Shown in pieces: positions 37,516 to 44,053 of a stretch of DNA of 44,053 nt. Position numbers and translations under genes: made by a program. Position 1 is the first letter of the stretch. The number at the start of each line of letters is the position of its first letter. The stretch is taken from the NCBI GenBank assembly GCA_013140575.1, contig JABFSN010000148.1, positions 1 to 44,053 on the forward strand, given 5' to 3'. Below the pieces are notes generated by a model that saw only the letters and a list, made by a program, of their open reading frames with translations, had not been told where the DNA came from and made no database searches. The DNA is from Phycisphaerales bacterium. GTDB lineage: Bacteria; Planctomycetota; Phycisphaerae; UBA1845.

Positions 37516-40101
37516 TCAGCGGACGGCGCAGAGTCGGCGGAAGTCCGGAAGGATATCGGCAAGCCGGGCGGAATCACCCTCGGCGAGGATCAGGGCACGT
37601 TGGTACGTCTCGACGGCAGCTTCGAGTTGGCCCAGCGTCCAATAAACGTTCGCCAATGTCTGCAAGCTCTCAATGTCGCCGGCGGTCGAGACTTCCACGC
37701 ATTTCTCCGCCGCGGCGAGGGCCATGTCGGGGTCAAGTAGATCGGCGACGGCGTCGTGCCATAATCGACGAGGAAAGTGCCGCAGAACGGCACGCGTGGC
37801 CTTGCCGTCGCGAATGGCCTCTTCAGCGATTCCCACCGCGCGTCGACACTGCTCTCGTCCTTCGTCAACTCGGCCGAGATTGACCAGAAACTCACCCAGA
37901 TCGGCGTTGGAGAGGTACAGACGCTCAATACTCTCGCGGTGGTCGGGCGCTCGAATCATGGCTGTTTCGCAAACACTCACCGTTCGCCGATAAAAGCCTT
38001 CGGCCGCGACGTAATCGCCCAGAAGTTTGGACACGTTCGCCAACCCGTTGAGGGCCTTCGTCAGGCACGACGGTGGAACTTCATCCGTTTTTTTCTGAAG
38101 AAGCTCCTCAGCGAGCTGCAGAGCGCGGAGGAACCACGCCCGTTCGGACTCGGCATTGCCCTTGCTGCGTTCCTTATGTGCACGGTCGATGTACCACCAT
38201 GCAAGTTTGTCGACGTAATAGGCGTTGGCGGGATCGAGTCGCACCATACGTTCCGCCAATTCCGTCGTTCGCCGGCAGTGGGCGCACGGTGTCGTGCGAT
38301 CGAGACAGTCCGCTCGTCGGCCGGGGTGCGCCAGTGCCGAAAACAAACCACATAGGCGGCCGGCGTTGTTGGGTTCCTCCGCGACCAGCCGCTCGCCCAC
38401 CGCTTCCTGCTTCGCTTGCCACGTTTCGGCCTGTGCCTGGTCATTAAGCTCGTAGGCGATGCCCCGCATGCGGTCGTAGCTCCAGAGCAGATTGTCCAGA
38501 AAATCGAGGTTGCCCGCATGTTCCGCAACCAGCCGTTCATCGATGGCCAGCGATTCATCGTAGTGTCGCTTGGCCGTCGCAATCTCGTTGCGCGCCTTGG
38601 CCATGTCTCCGACGCGAACGATGCTGATTGAGAGATGGGCCTGGAGTTCCGCGTTTCCCGGGTCGGCGGCGGTAAGTCGGCGACGGATGGCCAACGCCCG
38701 TTCACAATACTCCGTCGCCCGCGAGAGGTCGCCCATTCCTTCAAACAACCCTGTCGAGTGCCGGAGGGCCTCCGCGAAGTCGCTGAGCAACGCGGCGTCG
38801 TCGGGCGACTCCTGTATCATCGATTCGTAGCGGGGAATGGCGGTCGCCAGAATCTCACGTCGCACGTTTTCAGCCCCGGCCACGCGATCCAGCCGCTGGG
38901 ATACATCCTGAATAAAGAACCGGAGGTCTTCGCGAGTCTGTTCATACTTCATCCGGGCGTTCGCGGCGTGCTGGGCCTCACGCTGTCGTGCCGTACGCGT
39001 CATTTGAAGCAACACGGTCGAGGTCGCCGCCCAGCCGATGAGCAGAACCACGGCCATGGCCGTCCCCCAGGCCAGCGCCCGATGGCGGCGAACGGTCTTG
39101 TTCAGAACGTACCACGTGCTGTCGCCTCTGGCGTGAATGGGTTCACCCTGCAAATAGCGTTCGATGTCATCCCCCAGTTCCGCGGCGCTTTGATATCGCC
39201 GGTCGGGCTCTTTTGGCAGGCACTTGAGTGCGATGGTGGCGAGGTCGGAGTCGATTCCACGGACCACGCGGCCGGGGGGTTCGGGTTCGGTATGGAGGAT
39301 CGCGTCCAGAACCGTCCCCATCGAGCCGGTGACGTTGTATGGCATTCGCGCGGTCAATAGATGGTAGAGAATCAACCCCAGGGCGTAGACGTCGGTGCGG
39401 ACGTCGATGCGGTCGCGATCGCCCTCGGCCTGTTCAGGCGTAGCCCACGGCAACGAGCCGATGAACTGGCCGGTTACGGTGATGGCCGGCGCGTCGGGCT
39501 GAGGAATCGCACCGTCGTCGGTCAGCCGGGCCAGGCCGAAGTCGAGCACGCGCGGTTCGCCGCGGTCGTCAATGAGGATGTTGCCGGGCTTGAGGTCGCG
39601 GTGAATGATGCCGCGTTGATGGGCGGCGACGATGGCGTCGCAGATTTTTCCGAACACGATCAGCTTGTCGCGGATCGACAGGCGGGCCTTGGCCACGTAG
39701 ACATCCAGCGGGCGACCGGCGATGTAGTCCATGACGTAATAGCACCGCCCGTCGGCCGCTCCCCCGTCGTGCAGACGAACGATGTTGGGATGCTGCAACC
39801 GCGCCAGGGCCTGTACTTCCCGTTGAAAGCGGAGCCGATCGAGCGGCGTGGACAATGCGTGGTCGCGCAGCACCTTGACGGCCACGTCGCGCCGCGTGGA
39901 ATGCTGCCGGGCGAGATAGACCGCCCCCTGCCCGCCGCGGTGCAATTCCTTTATCAGCGTGTATCCGGGAATCGCGTCCGGCCGAAGCGCGGGCGCCGCC
40001 ACCGCGGCATCAGGAATCGCGTCCACCTGCCGCCGCGCGAGGGTGATGATCTGGCGGGAGTGTGGTGGCGCGTCATTATTGGGCGGGTCGATGCGGATCA
40101 T
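37516..40101 (-). CDS. Transmembrane Ser/Thr protein kinase with TPR extracellular region
   Basis: The protein has 861 residues. The kinase domain spans about 46-320: glycine loop GGQGAV (56-61), VAVK lysine (76), HRDLKPGN catalytic loop (167-174), DFG (187-189) and ATPEQ. It therefore has all the residues of an active Hanks-type kinase. A single membrane helix follows (about 343-366), and the remaining 490 residues are tetratricopeptide-type helical repeats on the other side of the membrane. This kinase-TM-TPR layout is common in planctomycetes. It lies downstream of an ECF sigma factor on the same strand, suggesting a signalling pair. The start at 40101 was preferred because a GTG at 40203 lies inside a palindromic repeat; no strong ribosome binding site is visible. 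Confidence 0.88.
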   Translation of the reverse strand: MIRIDPPNNDAPPHSRQIITLARRQVDAIPDAAVAAPALRPDAIPGYTLIKELHRGGQGAVYLARQHSTRRDVAVKVLRDHALSTPLDRLRFQREVQALARLQHPNIVRLHDGGAADGRCYYVMDYIAGRPLDVYVAKARLSIRDKLIVFGKICDAIVAAHQRGIIHRDLKPGNILIDDRGEPRVLDFGLARLTDDGAIPQPDAPAITVTGQFIGSLPWATPEQAEGDRDRIDVRTDVYALGLILYHLLTARMPYNVTGSMGTVLDAILHTEPEPPGRVVRGIDSDLATIALKCLPKEPDRRYQSAAELGDDIERYLQGEPIHARGDSTWYVLNKTVRRHRALAWGTAMAVVLLIGWAATSTVLLQMTRTARQREAQHAANARMKYEQTREDLRFFIQDVSQRLDRVAGAENVRREILATAIPRYESMIQESPDDAALLSDFAEALRHSTGLFEGMGDLSRATEYCERALAIRRRLTAADPGNAELQAHLSISIVRVGDMAKARNEIATAKRHYDESLAIDERLVAEHAGNLDFLDNLLWSYDRMRGIAYELNDQAQAETWQAKQEAVGERLVAEEPNNAGRLCGLFSALAHPGRRADCLDRTTPCAHCRRTTELAERMVRLDPANAYYVDKLAWWYIDRAHKERSKGNAESERAWFLRALQLAEELLQKKTDEVPPSCLTKALNGLANVSKLLGDYVAAEGFYRRTVSVCETAMIRAPDHRESIERLYLSNADLGEFLVNLGRVDEGREQCRRAVGIAEEAIRDGKATRAVLRHFPRRLWHDAVADLLDPDMALAAAEKCVEVSTAGDIESLQTLANVYWTLGQLEAAVETYQRALILAEGDSARLADILPDFRRLCAVR

Positions 40102-40195
40102 GTCGTTTGCGCCATTGTCAATCGAACGGAGCCTGTCAATTTCGAGCCGCGTGCGCCCTTTCCGAGCCGCGCCCGCGAGGAAGCGGTCTTGTAAA

Positions 40196-40254
40196 GTGGG
40201 CACCGCCCACCTTTTGGAGCATCGCGTCGCGCGAATTGGTGGGCAGTGCCCACC
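40196..40254. repeat. Paired GTGGGC palindromes
   Basis: Two related palindromes lie close together. They are 40196-40201 paired with 40205-40210, and 40238-40245 paired with 40247-40254, separated by about 27 bp. Text of the type GGTGGGCAGTGCCCACC is a dispersed intergenic repeat I recall from planctomycete and other genomes. Confidence 0.7.
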
Positions 40255-40292
40255 CTACCAAGCCTGCGCGCCCGTCGGGCAAAGCACCCATG

Positions 40293-40328
40293 AAATCTTG
40301 TAAATCTTGTAAATCTTGTAAATCATGT
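40293..40328. repeat. Four tandem 9-bp repeats (AAATCTTGT)
   Basis: AAATCTTGT occurs three times in perfect tandem from 40293, followed by a fourth copy with one change (AAATCATGT). It lies between the ECF sigma and kinase genes. It has no spacers and is not CRISPR-like; similar short arrays are scattered in many bacterial genomes. Confidence 0.9.
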
Positions 40329-40393
40329 CCATTCCATGAAACGCCGTTCAAGCCATTCCTGACTGCGCCTCAAGCGACGGATCCGCGGCCCAC

Positions 40394-41017
40394 TCACGAG
40401 GACGAACTCAAATAATTCGACCGGCTGCCCATCAGCAACGCGAGCCGTTCGTGCGCCCGCGCCCGGAGCATGTGCATCGCCCCTTTCGAACGCCCCATCG
40501 TGCCGGCCGCGTCCTCGGCGGCCATGCCGTTCAAGTCCATCAGCGTGACCGCGTTGCGGTAATCCTCGGGAAGCCGGGCGATGGCGGCCTCAAGGAGCGT
40601 TTTGGCCTCGCCACGGGCAGCGCGGCGGTCGGGCGTGGAGCTTGTGCCGCCGAGAAGCTCCAACAGGACGACGAACGAGTCGTCGGCGTGGGGCAGGCTG
40701 ACCTGCCGACCCCGCGGCGGGCGTTTGGCCCGGTTCAACTCGCGGACCGCGTCGCGAATGTTGTTTTCGCCGATGGCCGACACCCACTCGAAAAACGAAT
40801 CCGGCCCCGACGGTATGAACTGCTCGATCTTCAGGAACACCTCGAGATAGGTCACCTGCATCACGTCGTCAAGATCAAAAGCCGACCGATACGCCGCCCC
40901 AATCCGCCCGGCCAGCCGCCGCCGCACGCGTTCGTCGTACTTGTCCAGCACTTCCTCGAGCGCATCCCGATCGCCGGAAAGCGCCCGGGTGGTCAACGTG
41001 TCCAGCGAAACGATCAT
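40394..41017 (-). CDS. ECF-type RNA polymerase sigma factor
   Basis: The protein has 207 residues. Region 2 is visible as FDLDDVMQVTYLEVFLKIEQF, and region 4 as LPEDYRNAVTLMDLNGMAAEDAAGTMGRSKGAMHMLRARAHERL split over helices. Both regions are intact and match the planctomycete ECF subgroup. The anti-sigma factor is not evident next to it; instead a kinase-TPR gene follows on the same strand, a common planctomycete arrangement in which phosphorylation may replace an anti-sigma switch. The start at 41017 has GGAAGG 9 nt upstream; two further in-frame ATGs lie just before it. Confidence 0.9.
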   Translation of the reverse strand: MIVSLDTLTTRALSGDRDALEEVLDKYDERVRRRLAGRIGAAYRSAFDLDDVMQVTYLEVFLKIEQFIPSGPDSFFEWVSAIGENNIRDAVRELNRAKRPPRGRQVSLPHADDSFVVLLELLGGTSSTPDRRAARGEAKTLLEAAIARLPEDYRNAVTLMDLNGMAAEDAAGTMGRSKGAMHMLRARAHERLALLMGSRSNYLSSSS

Positions 41018-41365
41018 CCGGGCCATCCTTCCGCGCCGCGTACCCAACCGGAGACACGGATTCTAGTCGCACCGGCGAAAATATTGCAATTCCCGCGTGA
41101 TTCGCCGCCCAAATCGGCGCTAACGACCGGTGGAGCGTAATACCGGTTTGGCGGGCGTTCGACCATGTGAGTTTCCGCCCCGGTGGGACGGCTTCTGTCG
41201 CCACGGGCGGAGCGACGCACAGCACGGCACAACCGGTGGTCTTCGTACCGCGGGGATTTCCGCCCCGACAGGCGCCCGGTATAACGCGGCGCGAATTCAA
41301 GGGAGGGAGTCCACGAGTCAGAGAGGATGGCCTTGGAACAATGACCAAGAAAAAGGGAGGAACGG
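41018..41365. other. Divergent intergenic region, no gene seen
   Basis: These 348 bp separate the ECF sigma factor gene from the Cys-rich secreted protein gene, which is transcribed the other way. Overlapping ORFs here have shadow-like composition. ACCGGT occurs twice (41126-41131, 41142-41147) and TTTCCGCCCCG-like text twice. No consensus promoter was found. Confidence 0.4.
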
Positions 41366-43930
41366 ATGTCACCGGGATTTCGCGTACGAATCGGTAAATG
41401 TGGAGGATTCTGTGGCGCACTGTCAATCGCCGTCGGCGCACCGAGTATTGCGCAAGTGTGCTCGGACCCGAACACAACGTGTCTGTTCGCGACCAACGTG
41501 CCCGCCGTCTGCGGCTGGGATCAGGAAGGTCAGGCGGAAGGACACCCCAGTACGTCAAATTGTAACGACAGTTCGCTCCCCTACGCCGTTCAAAGCGACG
41601 GGTTCATTGAATGGGACGGTAGTGGGTCCGGCGCATGCGACAACAACGGCGGTGCGTGTTCGGCGGATTTCGGGTGCTCGTGCGAGTTTGCGGAGGATTG
41701 TGAATGCTATCTGGAGGCCACACAGTTTGGCGCGTACTCCCTACCGCCCGGCAGGGCGATCAGATCGGTGTTTGCAGACGTTCAGTGCCGATTCAACCAC
41801 CAGACCGCACAGTGCGGTCCCGACGCGGGACGGGTAAGAGTTCGTGTTCAGCTTCCGAGCAGCGCGCTTTCCACCGTGATCGAATTGCCGAGTCAATTCT
41901 CAAACGGACTGAATGACGACAACTGCAAATACCGCCTGAGTGCACAGTCTGTGGCAAATATCACGAACTTGATTGCAGGTGCCTGGGACGCCGGGTTGGT
42001 GAATGATCTCCAGGTGGCCGTGCGCAGGGTCGAAGACGGCGGAGCCAACACCGCGCTGCGTGTCAATGCGTTTCGCATTGCTGTAATCGACTGTTCGGAT
42101 TGCAGTGGATTTGGCGTAAATGGCGACGGCGTATGCGATTTCTGTGATGGCCAACCGAATGGAACCCCGTGCGCGATTGATTCCAATGTGTGCACGGACG
42201 ACAGGTGCGCCAACGGGTGCTGCGTGCCGGTAAACAACACGGCCCCGTGCCCTGACGGAATCTTCTGCAATGGCGTGGACACGTGCAGCAACGGCGCCTG
42301 TCAGCACACAGGCGATCCGTGCCAGAGTTCCTGTACGGCCCCGGGCACGGACGACAGCGACTGCGCCGGCTGCTGCAACGAGGCACAGGACAATTGCAGC
42401 GCTCCGGAGCCGGACCATTCGCCTTGCAACGACAGCCAGCACTGCAACGGGGCCGACACGTGCAACAGCAGCGGGAGCTGCAGCAACCACGCGGGTGATC
42501 CGTGCCAGAGTTCCTGTACGGCCCCGGGCACGAACGACAGCGACTGCGCCGGATGCTGCAACGAAGCTTCGGACAACTGCAGCGCCCCGGAGCCGAACAA
42601 CTCGCCTTGCAACGACAGCCAGCACTGCAACGGGACGGACACGTGCAACAGCAGCGGGAGCTGCAGCAACCACGCGGGCGATCCATGCGCCGGCGGGTCC
42701 GAATGCGCTGATGCTTGCAATGAATCCGCCGACAACTGTTTTGACCCCGCGGGAACCGGGTGCGTCAGCGACAACATGGAGTGCACGAACGACGTATGCA
42801 ACGGAAGCGGCGCTTGCACGCACCCCAACGCGCCGAATGGGACCACGTGCGGAGACAACGACGCCTGCACCACGGGCGATGTGTGTTCAGGCGGCATGTG
42901 CGCTGGCACGCCCGTGGTGTGCTCCGACGACGCAAACGTTTGTACGGACGACGCCTGCATGGGCGGATCATGCCCATACACACCCATCATCGGCCCTTGC
43001 GATGACCACGACCCGTGCACGCTCGACGACGAATGTTCGGGCGCGGAGTGCTCCGGGACGCCCAAACAATGCGACGACGGGTTCTTCTGCAACGGAATCG
43101 AGAAATGCGTGAATGGCGTGTGCGTGGACGGCGAGGAGCCGGATTGCAAGGACGACGTCGAATGCACGGCCGACTTCTGCGAAGAAACCACGCATGGATT
43201 CGTCTGCCACCACGTGCCCGACGACGCGCATTGCGGGCCAGGCCAAACCTGTCATCCGAACCTCGGCTGTAGACCCGTCTGCCTGGACGTCATCCCGCCG
43301 GTCATCGTCCACAACGCGGGTCACCCGGGATCGACGCGCCCTTGTTCCGGCTACATCGACCCGCGGATTGAAAGCTCGAACGGACTGGCGTTGGACCGCG
43401 GTGTGAACAGCATCGACATTCGATTCAGCGAGCCGGTGTATAAGATCGGCGGCGATGACGTTGACGCGACCAGTTTTGTGGTCACCGAAACGGGCGGCGC
43501 CGCACCGCCGGGGGTTCTCTCGGTAGGGCAGATCGACGGCACGGCGTATCGGGTCAGGCTGGCGCGTTTCATTACGCTTCAGGAATGGACGACGATTCGG
43601 GCCATCGTCGAGGACGATTGCGGAAATCCCATTCTGAACACCGGCCCCGGCGGGCCGATCGACGAGCCCGACCGCGTCGACGTCGCCGCCCTTCCGGGTG
43701 ACGTGAATCAGAACGGCGCTACACGACCGGCCGACCTGATCAATCTCCGGCAGGCATTTGCGGGCGGGTTCCTCGCACCTTGTGAATCGGAGACCCTGTA
43801 CTTCGACATCGACCGCAATGGCGTCCCGTTGCAGCCGGTCGACCTGATCCGCTTCAGGCAGATCGTCGCCGGCACTGCTCCGGCCACCACAATCTGGCAT
43901 GGAAAGAACTTGAACGCCTTCCGACCCTAG
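41366..43930 (+). CDS. Cys-rich secreted protein with tandem repeats and dockerin-like C-terminus
   Basis: The protein has 854 residues. After a signal-like N-terminus (ending in APSIAQ) comes a domain of about 220 residues. A very Cys-rich stretch of about 400 residues follows, made of disulfide-type modules (C-N-G-x-D-T-C, C-T-D-D-x-C). It includes two nearly identical 61-residue tandem units encoded at 42314-42496 and 42497-42679. A beta-rich domain (IDIRFSEPVYKIGGDDVDA) and a dockerin-like pair (GDVNQNGATRPADL and DIDRNGVPLQPVDL) close the protein. The calcium-binding acidic residues of the last pair are partly replaced, so it may not bind calcium well. The start is backed by AGGGAGG upstream of ATG 41366. 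A surface adhesion or matrix role is inference. Confidence 0.82.
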   Translation: MSPGFRVRIGKCGGFCGALSIAVGAPSIAQVCSDPNTTCLFATNVPAVCGWDQEGQAEGHPSTSNCNDSSLPYAVQSDGFIEWDGSGSGACDNNGGACSADFGCSCEFAEDCECYLEATQFGAYSLPPGRAIRSVFADVQCRFNHQTAQCGPDAGRVRVRVQLPSSALSTVIELPSQFSNGLNDDNCKYRLSAQSVANITNLIAGAWDAGLVNDLQVAVRRVEDGGANTALRVNAFRIAVIDCSDCSGFGVNGDGVCDFCDGQPNGTPCAIDSNVCTDDRCANGCCVPVNNTAPCPDGIFCNGVDTCSNGACQHTGDPCQSSCTAPGTDDSDCAGCCNEAQDNCSAPEPDHSPCNDSQHCNGADTCNSSGSCSNHAGDPCQSSCTAPGTNDSDCAGCCNEASDNCSAPEPNNSPCNDSQHCNGTDTCNSSGSCSNHAGDPCAGGSECADACNESADNCFDPAGTGCVSDNMECTNDVCNGSGACTHPNAPNGTTCGDNDACTTGDVCSGGMCAGTPVVCSDDANVCTDDACMGGSCPYTPIIGPCDDHDPCTLDDECSGAECSGTPKQCDDGFFCNGIEKCVNGVCVDGEEPDCKDDVECTADFCEETTHGFVCHHVPDDAHCGPGQTCHPNLGCRPVCLDVIPPVIVHNAGHPGSTRPCSGYIDPRIESSNGLALDRGVNSIDIRFSEPVYKIGGDDVDATSFVVTETGGAAPPGVLSVGQIDGTAYRVRLARFITLQEWTTIRAIVEDDCGNPILNTGPGGPIDEPDRVDVAALPGDVNQNGATRPADLINLRQAFAGGFLAPCESETLYFDIDRNGVPLQPVDLIRFRQIVAGTAPATTIWHGKNLNAFRP

Positions 43931-43960
43931 TGTTCCGTCACACCTAATTTTTCGGGGTGG

Positions 43961-43988
43961 CACGGGCAAGCGTACTCGCTTGCCCGTG
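43961..43988. repeat. Strong 12-bp hairpin after the Cys-rich gene
   Basis: CACGGGCAAGCG and its exact complement form a 12-bp stem with a 4-nt loop, 30 bp after the stop codon. No T-run follows. It may end the transcript, but the GGGTGGCACGGGC text also resembles dispersed planctomycete repeats. Confidence 0.6.
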
Positions 43989-44053
43989 ATCTCCGACTTT
44001 CGGCCTCGACTGCGATTTCAACGCGCTGGCGGGTTTCACACGGACAACGGAGT

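Noticed and set aside
40293-40328. Short regular repeats as a CRISPR array
   Set aside because: The 9-bp units abut with no spacers and there are no cas genes in the window.

Overview
The window looks like a chromosomal segment of a high-GC member of the Planctomycetota, most likely Phycisphaerae-like. The taxonomic call is inference. It rests on a PEP-CTERM surface protein, large secreted proteins ending in dockerin-like calcium loops, Cys-rich 'ACCLPDG'-type modules, an ECF sigma factor next to a kinase-TPR protein, a double-zinc-ribbon membrane protein, and palindromic intergenic repeats. No rRNA, tRNA, CRISPR array, transposase or plasmid/phage gene was recognised.

Layout. 1-5.9 kb: zinc-ribbon membrane protein, a block of palindromic repeats, then minus-strand genes for a PEP-CTERM protein, a STAS-domain protein, a secreted Pro/Lys/Ala-rich protein and a YyaL/DUF255 thioredoxin-fold protein. 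6.3-13.5 kb: two convergent secreted proteins, one of them 1,667 residues with four copies of a large module, separated by a two-hairpin terminator region. 14.2-18.6 kb: an OFA-family MFS transporter divergent from an operon of a thiolase-fold protein that lacks the nucleophilic cysteine, a DUF35 Zn-ribbon/OB-fold partner and a cupin. A 174-bp element with perfect 29-bp inverted ends sits inside this operon.

18.7-37.3 kb is the main feature: thirteen consecutive minus-strand genes, mostly tightly spaced or overlapping. In transcription order they encode an Rrf2 (IscR/NsrR-like) regulator, a cytochrome c fused to an ethylbenzene-dehydrogenase-gamma-like heme-b subunit, a membrane cytochrome b fused to a pentaheme cytochrome c, an FG-GAP/UnbV protein, a Tat-exported molybdopterin catalytic subunit strongly resembling periplasmic nitrite oxidoreductase NxrA, a small unknown protein, an NxrB-like four-cluster Fe-S subunit, a TorD-like chaperone, an unknown CxxC-pair protein, a pentaheme cytochrome with a dockerin-like tail, a NapH-like polyferredoxin fused to TPRs, a carboxymuconolactone-decarboxylase-fold protein and a hemerythrin-like protein. 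I read this as an extracytoplasmic nitrate/nitrite-type (or other oxyanion) oxidoreductase with its own electron-transfer chain, chaperone and regulator. A near-consensus promoter precedes the Rrf2 gene, and a perfect inverted repeat covers its -10 box.

37.5-41.0 kb: a Ser/Thr kinase-TPR protein downstream of an ECF sigma factor, with dispersed repeats between them. 41.4-43.9 kb: a Cys-rich secreted protein with two 183-bp tandem repeats and a dockerin-like C-terminus, followed by a strong hairpin.

All family calls come from reading motifs and recalled family sequences. No database search was run.
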